The notes: generated by a model not told the origin, from the sequence alone. Positions 11,861 through 25,139 are shown, counted from the first letter of the stretch. The stretch: 64,000 nt of DNA from Silene latifolia (GCF_048544455.1 NC_133536.1:37404652-37468651), one strand, 5' to 3'. Translations and numbers: made by a program.

Positions 11861-11963
11861 TCTCACCATGCACCGCCATGCATTTTGTGTATATCTCCCT
11901 TCTTTCACTCTCTCACAACACATCATCATAATCCTAAACAATCAAAAACTTGGAAGGAAAAAA

Positions 11964-13225
11964 ATGGCAGGAAACTTGAGAGATGAGCATGGGAACCCAA
12001 TAGAGCTGACAGATGAGCAGGGTCACCCAGTTAAGCTAACTGATGAGCATGGCAATCCTATTCGACTTTCCGGGGTTGCGTATTCGTCATCCGAACAAGG
12101 CAGTTATGTTAGTCATACTGATCCGTCTTATGTAAGTGGCGGTGGCGGTGGTGTTGGTGCCGGAGGGAAATATAGAGGTGTGTCTGAAGGTCCGTATAGT
12201 GCAGCGGTTGGAGGTATGGGAGGGACTCATGTTGGGACGACTATAGGAGATGTGTTGCATGGTGGTGGGGAGGAAGCTGGGTTTGGTGAAGGTGGTCAGT
12301 ATCAACCGCGAAGGACGGATCAAACGGAGGGGTTGGTTACTGGTGTTGGTGGGGAGATCCATGCAGGTGGCTCAAGCCCCAGCTCTAGCTCGGTCAGTTA
12401 ACTATTCTTTTATACTTGAGTTCGTAACCAGTATTTTAACACAATTATATATTCCCTCCGTCCCATTTTTTTTCTAAGTTTAAAATCTTTGTGGGGGTAT
12501 TTTAATCAAAGTTAACAGATGGTTAGTACAAACCGAGAAGTCCGCATCTCCGGATGTATTGCCTTATATATGTTGTACTCCCCCCCATTCCGGTCAATTG
12601 TTGTCGTTTGTGCCATAATTGGTACAAAGACCACGAAAAGAGGAGAGGGTCAATTATAAGATGACAAGTGGACCAAATTGAGTTTGAATGATAACAATTG
12701 CTCATCAAATCCAATCCTGAAATAGAAAGGATAACAATTGACCCTGACACCTAAAATGAAATAGGACAACAAATGACTGGGACGGAGGGAGTAGTTGTTT
12801 TGTTGATCCTAAATTGGTATGAGTGTGTACCGACGACTATAAAGCTTTCATCTTTTTTTCAAGTGAATTTGATTCACATTATGATCATGCATGGCACAAT
12901 TGTTCATCAAGCCGTCTTATTCTTGTGTTATTGAAATACCTTTGTAATTGATTTGTAGTCGGAGGGTGAAATGCAAGAAGGTGAAGGAGGCGTAGAGGGC
13001 GGACGAAGGAGGAAGAAGAAAGGATTCACAGAGAAGATAAAGGAGAAGTTAACCGGTGGGAAACAGAAAGACAAAGACAAAGAAGAACGCCACGTAATGA
13101 CGACCACAGTGACAAGCACCACTACCACTGCGGTAGAGCACCACGAGGACCATGGCAAGAAAGGAATGCTTGAAAAAATCAAGGAAAAGTTGCCTGGCAG
13201 CGGCCACACTAGTACTAACTTGTAA
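11964..13225 (+). CDS. Dehydrin (YnSK2-type LEA protein), two exons, 231 aa
   Basis: Group-2 LEA protein, a hydrophilic and mostly disordered protectant of membranes and proteins during drought, cold or seed drying. Exon 1 is 11,964-12,392; exon 2 is 12,959-13,225; the intron has GT...AG and splits the Ser tract, the usual dehydrin intron position. Three Y-like segments lie at residues 7-12 (DEHGNP), 17-22 (DEQGHP) and 27-32 (DEHGNP), with His or Gln where Tyr is common. A Gly-rich region follows, then the S-segment around 137-144, an Arg/Lys-rich stretch, and two K-segments, KKGFTEKIKEKLTG at 163-176 and KKGMLEKIKEKLPG at 210-223, joined by a Thr/Lys-rich linker. The ATG at 11,964 is preferred over the in-frame one at 11,868 because MAGN directly precedes the first Y-segment. 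ABRE and RY motifs lie upstream. Confidence 0.93.
12578..12791. mobile_element. Stowaway-like MITE in the dehydrin intron
   Basis: TA-flanked element of 214 bp from CTCCCCCCCATTCCGG to CTGGGACGGAGGGAG. The arms also share TCAATTGTTGTC and GACAACAAATGA. A lone CCCTCCGTCCC fragment of the same family lies at about 12,453. It accounts for much of the 566-bp intron. Confidence 0.78.
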
Positions 13226-13543
13226 GATGTGCATGCATACATACACATGTTGTGTGTTGAACTATGTTGAGGATTTTAATGTACTAGCTATGTTATGTTT
13301 CTTACTTAGGGTTGGGTTTCTTTGTTTTTTAGATTGTTGAGCTGATCTGTTTTAGACAATTTAATGTGGTGTTTTAAATTAGGATGGTGTAGTTTTCATG
13401 ATTGAATAATATGCATGGGAGTACCTGAACGATTACCTTGCTGTTTTAATTCTAGTTTCAATTCATTTTGGGAATTTTCTGATTGTTTGATTCCTAATGG
13501 TAAATTAGGAAACTATAGAAAATGGGTGGCGGTGTCCCCTTTT

Positions 13544-13613
13544 AATCAAAGCTAAGCTACTGCCGGTTCTCAAATCTTAATCAAAGCTAAGCTACTGCCG
13601 GTTCTCAAATCTG
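13544..13613 (+). repeat. 35-bp direct repeat, two copies
   Basis: AATCAAAGCTAAGCTACTGC and the following CGGTTCTCAAATCT occur twice in tandem with a 35-bp period and no mismatch that I see. It lies in the 1 kb gap between dehydrin and receptor kinase, which otherwise shows no gene. Confidence 0.8.
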
Positions 13614-14238
13614 AACCCGGCGACAACATCAACTAGCCGCCGAAGTCTTCTTGTTAAGATCCATCTTAACTTAAAACAACTCCCAGTCTCGCAACCTCCT
13701 TTTATTTACCCCTCTATTTTAATCTGGTTGTGAGAGCTGTTTTAGTGATCTTAAATAAGAATTGGCGCAGACCAAATGCGTTGCATTTTTTTTCCATGGT
13801 ATGGGCACAACATATGTTACCAATGCTAAAAATCACACATGCATATTGTGGATCATGTGCAAGATGATGGGTAAATTGTGAACTTGTGAATTGTGATTGA
13901 CAATATCAAAGCTAAAGATATTGCCAACCCTGAATTTAATTAATATCCTAATTTGAGAAAAAAAGCAGCAACCTTAAGAAAACTAAAGCTAAATATAGTA
14001 TTAACAAGACATCAAAATTAAGTTAATACTTTTAACCATCCATCAAACTTTACACAAAACTACAAACTAACATTTAGAAAGCCAAAATCACCTCCTATTT
14101 TCAAGACGGAGAAAAAAGCGCAAAATTCTGATCAATTACTTGTAAATGAATTTTCTAAAATTTTCCCATTTCTCTTGTTCTTTTTTTGGTCTCTTTTCCC
14201 TTTCCTAAGTCCACCACCTCCCTCCTGGGTCAGGGGGA

Positions 14239-17102
14239 ATGATGATGGACAAGAAAAACAAGGAAAACCTTTTTCTTCATTCCTCCTCCCGGTTATTCTC
14301 ATCGTCATCCATGCCTCTTCCTTTTCCTTTCATCATCGCGTTTCTCTTTACCCTTTCAGCCTCGGTTTTGGCTCAGGCTCAGCCCTCTCCGGTGACACCT
14401 TTTAGCCCCAAGGACGGCTTTTATATTGCCTGTGGAAGCAATGAGAAGGTGACAACTCCTGATGGAAAATCTTTTGTAGCTGACAAGGAAGCGCATGGCC
14501 TACTTGCGGCTGAGGATAGCTACCTTGTGTCTGACTCCAATGCCAATGTTTCTTCTAAGATATATTCCTCAGCTCGCGTGTTTAAGAAGGACGCGACTTA
14601 CACTTTCCACTTGCAAGACTCGGGTTGGCATTGGGTGCGCCTTTACTTTTTTCCACTTGCAACCGATGTGTTCAAGCTTGATACAGCAACATTCAATGTT
14701 TTTACTGATGAAGTCACCCTCCTTCATGGATTTAGTACTAGTAATCTTACCAAAAAGGAATATTTAATTCATGTTAAGTCACAGAGATTCTCCATCAGGT
14801 TTTCGCCTCAGAAAAACTCGGCTGCATTCATCAATGCTATTGAAGTTTCGACTGCCCCTGATAAATTAATTGCTGATTCAGGACAATCTCTGTCTCCTGT
14901 TGCTCCCTTTGATGGTTTGACATATAGCTCTCTTGAAACAGTATTTCGAGTTAACGTAGGTGGGTCCCTTATCACGCCTGAGAACGACACCCTTGGTCGA
15001 ACATGGGAAAAAGATGACGAGTTTCTTAAAACCAAGCCTATGGCAAAGACTGTCACTGTTCAAACATCTATTATCAAGTATCCACAAGATGTCACACCTT
15101 ACATAGCACCACAAACTGTCTATGCAAGTGCGGTTGAAATGGGCGAAGCCAATACCTTAGTACCCAACTTTAATGTCTCCTGGGAATTCAACGTCGAGAT
15201 GGGTTATTCTCACTTAGTTAGGCTTCATTTTTGTGACATTGTCAGTACTGCTCTTAATGAGCTTTATTTTAACGTATATATTAACCAAAAGACCGCGATT
15301 TCTGGATTGGATTTATCCTCATTGACTAATCAATTAGCAACCCCTAATTATCAAGACATTGTTGTCGATTCTTCTTTGATACAAGATAAACTCTCGATTC
15401 AAATTGGTCCCGCAAATATTCCATCCGGGCCTAAAAATGCTATTCTTAACGGAGTGGAAGTTTTCAAGATGAACAACACAGCTAGAAGCTTAGATGGGGA
15501 GTTTGGTCCTGATGGGAAGGCTAGTGCTGGGACTGGCAAACACGCAGTTGCAGCAGTTGGTTTCGCAATGATGTTTGGAGCTGCGGTTGGGTTAGGAGCC
15601 ATGGTGGTGAAGTGGCACAAGAGGCCTCAAGATTGGCAAAGGAGAAATAGCTTCTCATCCTGGTTGCTTCCTCTTCATGCAGGGGATTCCACTATATTGG
15701 GTAAGAGCAACTATGGATCGAATAGAAGCAGCATTTTCTCGACAGGTGGACTTGGTCGTAGGTTCACTTTCGAAGAGATCAAGGAGGCTACCAAAAACTT
15801 TGAGGCTAGTGGTATCATTGGCGTTGGTGGGTTTGGTAATGTCTACATTGGCGTCTTGGATGGCACCCAGGTTTGCGGGCTAAAACTAGAATTTCCGTTT
15901 TATATTTACTCCGTATCTAACATGTAGCGGCCGTGACATTCTGATTAACCACTTTCCCTTGCTCGATCCTCACTTATGTCTTGCCTTTTCTTGCCAAAGA
16001 CATGACACTACAATTACCAAGTTTCCGTCTTAATTATGTTCGTTGGTTGTGCTGCTAGAGAGTAATGTGCTCAAATGTACTGCATCGTTTGCATGACATA
16101 TCCGCTAATTTGATATTATATGGTCATTAACAGGTTGCAGTCAAGCGAGGCAACCCTCAGTCAGAGCAAGGTATCAATGAGTTCATGACTGAGATACAAA
16201 TGCTGTCAAAACTTCGTCACAAGCATTTGGTTTCCCTAATTGGATACTGCGACGAGAACAGTGAGATGATCTTGGTGTACGAGTTCATGTCCAACGGACC
16301 TCTAAGAGACCACCTATACGGCAAGAACTTACCGCCATTGTCTTGGAAGCAAAGACTCGAAATCTGCATTGGATCGGCTCGTGGACTTCACTACCTCCAC
16401 ACGGGATCAGCCCAAGGGATCATTCACCGAGATGTCAAGACCACCAACATCCTCCTTGATGAGACCTTTGTAGCTAAAATGGCCGATTTTGGGCTTTCAA
16501 AAGATGGTCCAGGACAACAGGCCGACCATGTTAGTACAGCGGTGAAGGGTAGTTTCGGTTATCTTGATCCAGAGTACTTCCGGAAACAACAACTTACCGA
16601 CAAGTCAGACGTGTACTCATTCGGTGTAGTCTTACTGGAGGCATTGTGTGCACGACCCGCCATCAACCCTGCCTTACCAAGAGAACAAGTGAACCTTGCT
16701 GAGTGGGCCATGTCGTCAAAGCGAAAGGGTAATTTGGAAAAGATAATCGACCCAATTCTAGTCGGGTCAGTTAACCCAGAGTCCATGAAGAAGTTTGCTG
16801 AGGCAGCAGAGAAATGTTTGGCTGAGTATGGATGTGACAGACCTACTATGGGTGATGTCTTATGGAACTTGGAATATGCTTTGCAATTACAAGAAGCCTC
16901 TCCTGAAGGAAAGAACGAAGAAGGCAGCGTGGCACCGACGTCAACACAAACACCCACACCGGCACAGCCCGTGGTGGTGGTGGACCCTACGCCAGCAGAA
17001 AGCCATCACGGTGGTGCCATCATTCCGGAAAATGCTCAAGGAGTCGATGAGCAATCTGGGACCGCTCTGCTTGCGCAATTTAGTAACCTCAGTGGGAGAT
17101 AA
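14239..17102 (+). CDS. CrRLK1L receptor-like kinase (malectin-like; ERULUS/CAP1-type), two exons, 866 aa
   Basis: Plasma-membrane receptor kinase of the Catharanthus RLK1-like family, whose members sense cell-wall state and RALF peptides during growth. Exon 1 is 14,239-15,870, exon 2 16,134-17,102, with a GT...AG intron between the glycine-rich loop and the catalytic lysine. Signal peptide about residues 25-46; malectin-like ectodomain about 57-415, with a conserved HFCDIVS motif; LDGEFG juxtamembrane motif near 418; one membrane helix about 435-455; then basic [10 protein letters not shown]. Kinase: loop GVGGFGNVY near 527, VAVK lysine 548, HRD 642-644, DFG 662-664, all intact, so it should be active. 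The KRP-DWQ and [12 protein letters not shown] stretches resemble the ERULUS/CAP1 branch more than THESEUS. A Pro/Thr-rich tail ends the protein. Three ATGs in a row start it; the first is used. The length suits the family. Confidence 0.92.
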
Positions 17103-18284
17103 AAAAGAGGCCTAATTTATTTTCGCTGACTGTAAAAATTTATGTTAAAAATCATGTTTTTTTCAATGATCCTTTGTTTAACTCTGATTTACTTCAGCAG
17201 ATTAATTGTAATATTATAGCATGTTGTATGTCATTGTAAGTTGTTTCAAAGGCTGGCAACTGGTGTGACTTGTATAACTTGCTTGGAGAAATAATCTTAA
17301 TACTCCCTATATGATTCTAATACTTGACTGATAGAATGATGTAAATGTGAGATAAAGATTAGTACATGAAAATTTTTGTGCTTAGGAAATAAAATATTTT
17401 CGAGGCTTCGACTCAATAGATTCTTTACGCTTTTATTCTTTTGTGAGAAATATTTTAATAAATGAAAAATATAAAGAATATGTTGGGTCAAAGGGAGCAT
17501 CGCGTGTGTATGTATATACACTCTATTTTTTAAATTATTGTCTTTTTTTCGTTTCAAGTTATATGAGTTATAATTCTTGTAAAAGATTTGTATTTCTCTT
17601 TTTGTACTGGAACGGAGATATATTAGAATATATGATAATTTTGATCATGAAAAAACTTAAATAAGATTGAACTGAGGCGAACACATTTAAGCGAATTGAA
17701 CTATAGTGAACTTTTGCTTTTCACAAATTCTTAAGAGAGACGGTCTCTCATTAATGTTAGTGAAAAACCTCTCTCATAATAGGTTGTTACTATTTTTATT
17801 TAGTTTTTATCTTTTATCTTTTTAATTAGTTCTTAGTTTATTGGTTGTCTCTCATTAATATAGTGAGAGACGGTCTTTCAGAAAACTTATACTGGTTTGA
17901 TTTTTGTTGTAGGGATCATTTTTCATGTTTGATATTAGAGTAACTATTCACCTCCCGAATCCATTATTCTCATCAAGTGGTAATACATTACCCATCATCC
18001 CTCCTAATGATTATGGAAGTAAAACATCTCATCAATAATCATTACTCTTATTTGTCAAACCTATCATCAAGGAACTCATTACCCAAGTAATTAAATTCCA
18101 TAGTAATTATCGCCCAGTTAAAATTCACCCCCTGATTATTTCATGGATTCCAGATAAGTCTTCAGTGTAAAAAAAATATTATCATAGTTTTCAAAAATTC
18201 TCACATAGACCGTCTCTCAATAAATTATTGAGAAATCATTTTCTTATCACCCTTTATATTTAGTGATTGAGCCAATTTTGATAG
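17103..18284. other. Intergenic, no gene seen
   Basis: The 3' flank of the receptor kinase and AT-rich spacer. About 17,730-17,880 holds two GAGACGGTCTYTCA motifs bordering a T-rich core, likely a small degenerate MITE; a third such motif is near 18,205. No coding sequence is supported. Confidence 0.6.
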
Positions 18285-18465
18285 AGGGCTGATTTTCATC
18301 GTCGACGTTTTAGTAAACATCGTCAACGTTTTCATTCCAAAAGACGATAATGCCATTTGCACATTATTCTCATTTATCTCTCTAAAAAACTTTCTCTCTA
18401 ATTCCACAAAAAACAAACTACATTAAAAACAAAACCGACAACACCAATTAACAAGATTAATTAGC

Positions 18466-19868
18466 ATGACGGAACCCGAATCATTGGTACGTAAACAACA
18501 TAATCGCTTCATTTTTTTTTGTTAATTTTCATTTATGTGCCATCGTTAAATCTATTCGTTACTTGATTTAAGACACGTACTTACTTAATTGTAGTAAACA
18601 TTGCGGTTTTTTTTGCGTAAAATATGACATTGTGTAAACCATGGACCAACCGCTAAGACTAAGCGTACGACCATGGACCAAACAATGAACCCCAAAGTGT
18701 GACCATGGTAGCACGATGAATCCCGACGTGTGACCATGGCAACACGTTGAGATCCTACGTGTGACCATGGAATCACGTTTGGATTCTACATGTGACCCAT
18801 GGTCCATGTGAGATATGGACGTTTGGCCATGGTCGGGCTTTGAGATCCACTGTTCGGCCATGGTTGAACGTTGAGCGTCGTGGTTTGGCCATGGAGTGAT
18901 TGTTCGGTCTCAACTTTCTGTCCGTGGTCGGACAATAAACTCGTTTTCGCTTGTTTTTCTCTCGTTTAACGTAATTCATTAGGTTATGTATCGTTTTAAT
19001 TGTCTAATTATTGTCTAAATTGCATGAAACAGGATTCGTGGGAGAGTTTTGGAGAGAATTCAATTGATTACAACTCGTTGTTCGTGACGACTTAAGATTT
19101 TGAAACTCGTGATGAAGCTTTCAATTGGGCTAATAGTGTAGCGTTTGAGAATGGGTTTGCTTTGGTTAAAACAACTAACGGAGCAAAAAACGGAAAAGAA
19201 AAAGGGTTGTTGGGATGTTATTTTCGATGTAAAAGACATAAGCTGCCCCCGCCAATAGATGATCTCGAGAAGCCAAGGAGGATACGGAAGTGTTCATGCT
19301 TGTTCTATATTCGTGTCGTGCAAAGTTACGTGGTTAAAAATGATCAAACCACGATAGTTTGGAACATTGTAACCTCGGAGGGTGGTGGACAACACAACCA
19401 CAACGTAGGAGTTTATAAGGACGGGGATCGACACTTCGCGGGATTGGATAAGGAGGAGAAGGCATATGTTAGGCAACAAACTATGGTCGGGGTTCAACCG
19501 AGGGATATTAAAAATGGTCTTCATCTGAAAACACCCGAAAAACCTCAACCGTCAAGCACCCAGATATATAACGAGACAAAGAAAATTCGGAAAGAAGTTA
19601 GGGGTGAAAGGAACACCGCTCAACATATGTTGGCTCTAGCGGTACAAGCAAAATATGTGCATTGACATAAGAGTAATACCGAGACAAAAGAGATCACACA
19701 TGTTTTCATGACACATTCTGAATCCGGGAAGTTGTTCCGGGCTTATCCTTATATGGTAATCATGGATTTGACGTATAATACCAACATATACAAGAATCCA
19801 GTCATTGAGATGGTTGGTGTCACACCTACCGGATCGTCGTTTTTAATTGCATGTTCGATGTTTCCTAA
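18466..19868 (+). pseudogene. mudrA/FAR1-like MULE transposase, 5' part
   Basis: Exon 1 would start at ATG 18,466 (MTEPESL) with donor GTACGT at about 18,487. Exon 2 begins after CAG near 19,032. It carries a FAR1-type zinc-binding N-terminal region (GCYFRCKRHK..., later GGGQHNHNVGVY) and the start of the MULE transposase domain, with the first catalytic Asp in VIMDLTYNTNIYK followed by VGVTPTGSSFL. In-frame stops occur at about 19,092 (TAA where Gln is expected) and 19,663-19,665 (TGA, probably from a Trp codon). The frame is cut at 19,868 by the CACTA element and continues in the same frame after its duplicated TAA at 33,343. Confidence 0.87.
18634..18915. repeat. Palindromic CCATGG minisatellite, left copy
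   Basis: About eight degenerate units of 35-42 bp centred on CCATGG, often in the palindromic form ACGTGTGACCATGGCAACACG and separated by GTTGAGATCC or GATGAATCCC. The array lies within the first intron of the transposase gene. The related array at 38,150-38,440 lies at the other end of the element. Confidence 0.8.
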
Positions 19869-19929
19869 CACTACGCCAAATAAGACCTTCAATAATGGTC
19901 AGATAATGAAATTACGTTATTAAATAGAA

Positions 19930-20480
19930 ACACGGAACCGCTATTGCAACGAATGTTGTTAAATATATACCACGGTTGTACAAACACGCGACCGTTATAT
20001 AACATCAATAACGGATCTATAATACCGTTATCACAACTCAAGAACCGTTATAAAACAGTTGTTAAATATATTTATGGCGACGGGTATACTTTTAAGAAAC
20101 CGTTATTAAATCTTAATAACGGTTTCAAATGCGTTGTCCTAGTTTACTATTGACAACGGTTTAGTGGTTCCAAAACCGTTGTCAAATATTATATATGATA
20201 ATGGTTCATTTCATTATCTTATTTAATTGAATGTCAAAATTTAACAACGGTTTTATTACGTGCAAAACCGTTGTTATATTTATCTATTGACAACGGTATG
20301 TAACCGTTATCTATTTTTATTAATGAAACTTTGACAACGGTTCTGCTTAAATACACCGTTGTAAAAGTTTTGAATTCGACAACGGTTATCGTTCGTTATC
20401 TTATATTTTTGGCGGTTTGAATGGGAGGGAAAATATGCCAACGGTTATTTATCTAAATAAAATAGTTGTCAAATAATTGT
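19930..20480. repeat. CACTA subterminal repeats, left end
   Basis: About twenty copies of AACGGTT, AACCGTT or AACGGTTT in both orientations, often as facing pairs 10-25 bp apart, as in the foldback-prone subterminal regions of CACTA elements. Confidence 0.85.
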
Positions 20481-20505
20481 TTACGGCGAGTTGTTTTAAA
20501 CCGTT

Positions 20506-20610
20506 ATTGCTGAAATGCTATTTTTTCAGCAACGTTTCTTGCAGCTGCTGAAATGCTATTTTTTCAGCATCTGCAGAAAAATCGCATTCCAGCAGCTGTG
20601 CACTGCAAAA
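20506..20610. repeat. Short stem repeats TGCTGAA...TTCAGCA
   Basis: Two direct copies of a unit containing TGCTGAAATGCTATTTTTTC followed by AGCA; each pairs TGCTGAA with TTCAGCA. They abut CAGCAGCTG-type motifs. The stretch lies just inside the CACTA subterminal zone. Confidence 0.55.
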
Positions 20611-20687
20611 ATTCAATCCTACATCAAAATATTTCACCCCGTGATCAATTAAACCCAGTTTAAAAACAGTACAAATAGGATGATCAA

Positions 20688-20750
20688 AAGCCAATACACA
20701 ACTTCCTCAACAAAAAAAAAAAAAAAAAAAAAAAGAAGCCAATACACAAC
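20688..20750. mobile_element. Minimal poly(A) retroposition scar with 15-bp TSD
   Basis: AAGCCAATACACAAC occurs at 20,688-20,702 and again at 20,736-20,750. Between them lies only TTCCTCAAC followed by about 20 A residues. A perfect 15-bp duplication around a short A-tailed insert is the mark of target-primed reverse transcription with extreme 5' truncation. Confidence 0.6.
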
Positions 20751-23700
20751 GGCTCTATATATACACACGTACATAAAGCATGAGCAAACTATTGAGACTC
20801 TGCTAATGAAACAACATAAGTGGCCCACATATTTCTCAACTAGGTTATGTCCTCTGGCGAATATTCTGGGGCATTGTTGAGTATTAGTGAAAACTACAAT
20901 TCAAAATATACATAATCAAAATAGATATAATACATGGAAGTATATATAGAATTGAACTCAATTTACGTTTGAAATAGTTTTTAAATCACACTAACCCGTA
21001 TCGGAATAGTAGAAAGTTTTCCGTTGATAACCTCCCACATGGACTAACAAACGTAAAAGGCGCATTGTTTGTCGTCTGGTGCTTTAGGAGATTATTATAT
21101 AAATCACACACAAATCAGCTGAATTAGATAATCAACCTTTCGCTTAAACATAAATTAAATGATACGAGTAATTATTAAGAATACACTTACTAATGGCGTG
21201 ATAAAATTGGGAACAGTGTTCCTTTCATATTTCCCAAGTGGACATAATCTTTTTTTTTTAATTCAAAAATATTAATTCATAAATATCCACACATGTCATT
21301 ATTATTTGCATATATATGGCTCAAGTCATACAATAACAAATGACATTATTGAAGGAGGTAAACTTACTCAGTTACCATCTTTACTATACAGTCAGAGGGT
21401 TTGCCTTCGCGAGAGTCAATCAAGTACACTATTTTTGTTTCCACTTTGATTGTCAGTAGCACTCATTGCTTTCTATTCAATTTGGGACATTGAACTGTTA
21501 GTTCATTTACACGCATGTAAGCATGTTAATAATAAATTTATAGGACCGTGATTCATTACAATAATCACGTACTATACATACATATTCTCATTGTAGAGGG
21601 CAAGCCATAGTTTTTTGGTCGACAATAACCGACGAGCGATACTATTGATTTGTTCTTCGTATGAAATTCTGTGCACAGAGAACGCCTTAGGACTCAAGAA
21701 TCCATAGGTGTGAATTTGGACCTTCCACTCACTGATCTGATTATTCAGGTACCTATTACGCCACATGGAACGAAGAATGTTATTGTAATTGATAATTTAA
21801 ACAAACATCATTATTCGTAAATGGAAATGACTAAATAGTTTTATTAATAAAACTTACTTCATCCAAATCAAAATTTGAACAACATCTAAGTTGTCAAGAT
21901 CGACAAATTCCATCACTTGTAATTACTCTTCAATGTTAATCATGACTACATCCCCTCTAGGTGACTTCTTTACAGCCAGGTTGTGCAAACCCTTCAGCGA
22001 AGTAGTTTTCATTTTTTTCTTATATGCACACGATTCATAATAAGAATCATAAGTAGGCTTGACTGCAACAAAAGTAGCTGGCTTATATTGTATGTTCTGT
22101 GGTTTTGTTTTTGAGGAAGACGTAGTCCTTTCGGTGACTTTGTCCGTTGACGTAGTAGTAATTTCTTTAGCTGCTGTCATGGCTTTGCTTAACTTCTGCA
22201 AATGTAAAGATTAAATATTCGTACCCTAATATATTTAAAGAACAAGTAATAATTAACGCCTCCAAATAGGTACCTCGGGGATGACAACATTGATGAGGTT
22301 GTCAGGCTATTGCACATAAGAACTTAGGGCTTCTTTCAAATAAGTGACCTCCTCATTAGGAAATGATACTTTTACTTCCCCATACTCGTCTTTATATAAT
22401 TGGGACACTTCCACTTTTCTGCATTTGTCACGAAGGAGTATATCATGAACTTTAACTTGTTGAAGCCAGTCGTAATTGAACACGTATAACCTGGCAACAA
22501 CAACTTTCTATTTCCATTGTAAATAGAATAGACGACAAGCCACCTTGCCATCGCCCTTCACGAAAACTTTAATCAATTAGTACACATACATTCACTACCT
22601 TTAATAAACTTCATAAGTAAAAAACGTGTATGATATGAATAATTATAAACTAGCAGCTATTACTTTTTTCAGTGTTGAGAAGAACATCTGATCATCAACT
22701 ACCTCCACCTCATCCTATGTCACGGCCTTCCTGGCTTCCTCTTCCTCTTCAACTGCCTGATATTGATCCTCGGCTCCCACCTCAGTCTCCTTTGTCATTT
22801 CCTTCTCCCTTGCCATGTCATCCTTGGCTTCCTTCTGTAGTGTCCATAAAACACGTACTAATTTTACAAATCATATAACACACTGTATATAAGACATAAA
22901 TATTATTACCTCTTTTTCCTCCTTCTCCTCCTCATCTTCCTCCTCCTCTGCTTCCTTTATGACTTCTTGAACCATTTCCAACTCTTCTTCTGATGGCTTG
23001 TCCCCAGTTTCCAACATTCTCAGCATCAACCTGGCCATTTTCTGTAGCTGTGTAGTAGAAATTAATGTCAGCATATATAGTTATAAATTATGTTGAATCA
23101 AATACAGTATTTATATGATTACCTTCTTGGAATCATCACCACTCATCGTCCTTCGAGGAGTTTTTCCAAAATACTTAGTGATACCAACATGCGTCGATAC
23201 CCCTCTCACCCGACCTGGATGCTCTGCTTTGCCGATTGCCCTAGCAAGAATGTCATCACGTCCTTGAGGCTTCCAATTTCCTTCATGTACCTCCTTCTCA
23301 CAGATCCTCTACATACACAAAAAACTATTAAGCAACTAAATTTTATTTAAACTCACAATTATATAACTCCGACCACCAGTGGTAGGAGTGACATATTTAT
23401 TCAAACTTACAATTTTCTCTTTGATGTCCTTATCATATTCAGTTTCCGTCTTTCCATTCTTAGGAGTGTGACCTTCCACCCAAGCGTCGCGACGACTGAA
23501 TTTTCCAAGCTTTGCCTACAATTCATTCATCACATTGATATCCTCTCAAAATATGTATGATTACTATGAACATATATAACATCCGACTAAAACACCTAAT
23601 AGTCTAATACTATAAGAAGTATGTACTTACAAGTTTCGTCTTAATCAATCTATAACCACCTCGGGAGCCGTAAAAGACAGTCTTTTTCTTTGAAATGTTC

Positions 23701-24525
23701 GCCTTGTTCCTCTCACTCATATTCTTCATCAAATAAATTGTATCAAGAAACGTAAGCATGACCAAACACTTAACTAAGTATACTTCTCTACTTATTATTA
23801 TTAAGTTACCTTAAACTTATCAGAATGCCTATAAGCGATATAGCTATCCCAATGGTCCTGACTGACATACAAATACTTCTTTTTTGGTGGTTTCATGTTC
23901 ATCTCCCCGGTTTCTTTATTGAACAAGTGGTTCTCAACAATCTTTAACTTCCAAGATCTGAGGGCTTCCCCTGTTTTTTTTAAGGTACTTATCATACTTT
24001 TCGGGGACAATGTAAGCTAACTGCATGATGAGCATAGTTGGTACAAGTGTTTCGGCTAATACACATATCAAGTAGTAACTTAACTAGTTTAGATTCCCCG
24101 CAATATATGCACGGTATTTATAAAAATTTACTTTTTAGTGTACTTCGTATTATTTATAGATTTTAAATTGACAATTCACTTATTTTTTATGTTTCTCGTC
24201 ACTTTATTTTAATTTGAGCAATAAAAATTAAAATTTTAAAAGTCATGAAATGAGTATTTTAATGAAAGTTTTCTTTTTACCGAGAAATTAATGATGTTAT
24301 ATTTTTATAATATTTTTACTATTAACATTTTTTGTGCAACTTATTATCATTAAAAGTCAATGAATTTTCATTGTACAATTATTTCATAGGAGTATTAATG
24401 ACTTTGTATTTCCCCATTTTCAGCATTAATTCATAGGAGTATTCCTTAATTGACAACAAAAAAACTTCCACCTTTGCTATATGTTTTAATTTTTAATTAA
24501 TGTCTTTGATGTTTGTAAGTACACA

Positions 24526-24662
24526 AATTCTAGAATAAGACGTTCTCACACTTTAAGACGGTCCATTTTTATATAAAATTGGTTCATTTAGTGCTAATAA
24601 ATGTGTTGTCTTTTTATATAATAGGACTGTCTCACAGTGTGATACCGTCTTACACAAGAATT
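24526..24662. mobile_element. Small MITE of the AAGACGGT...TCACAC type
   Basis: An inverted repeat: AATTCTAGAATAAGACG..CTCACACTTTAAGAC on the left, with the complement of AATTCTTGTGTAAGACGGTATCACACTG on the right, around a short AT-rich core. Related motifs occur near 1660, 17,730 and 18,205. The TSD is unclear. Confidence 0.5.
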
Positions 24663-25139
24663 ACCATTGTAAGTATGGTAGCAGGCTAATTCGATGGATA
24701 ACAATAATGAATCTATAAAAAAATTCTTTTGTGAGTTCCAATGGAAAATATAATACCTACTTCTACCAGAAAATATAAAATTACTTTATTTTTACCTTAG
24801 AATTGACCAAAATACACCAGAAAATTCTGTTTCTGATGAACCAAGACCCCGAAAAAGGCCCGTGGCTCCACCACTGATGAATATTGAATAGTATCTCAAA
24901 TTCGACAATGTCCTCACCAGGGGCGGAGCCAGGATTTGAAGTTATGTAGGGCTAGATTTCGAAATTTTAGAAGCAAAAAAATTTCTAGGTTCGAAATTGT
25001 GTGGAACCTATATTTATAACTTATAAGACGAAAATGATAATATGTTGAATTTGTATGCGAATAAAATATTTAAATATTTATAAGTACCTTTCGATTTCAC
25101 GAGAATGTTTTGTTTTACGGAAGTATTTCAATAAAGAAA

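Noticed and set aside
11868..11963. In-frame upstream ATG extending the dehydrin by 32 residues
   Set aside because: The extension (MHRHAFCVYL...) is hydrophobic and unlike dehydrins; it lies in the probable 5' UTR.
15871..15927. Receptor kinase ending at 15,927 as a single-exon truncated protein
   Set aside because: The last 19 codons are intron read-through; the GT donor at 15,871 and CAG acceptor at 16,131-16,133 join the kinase lysine motif VAVK in frame.
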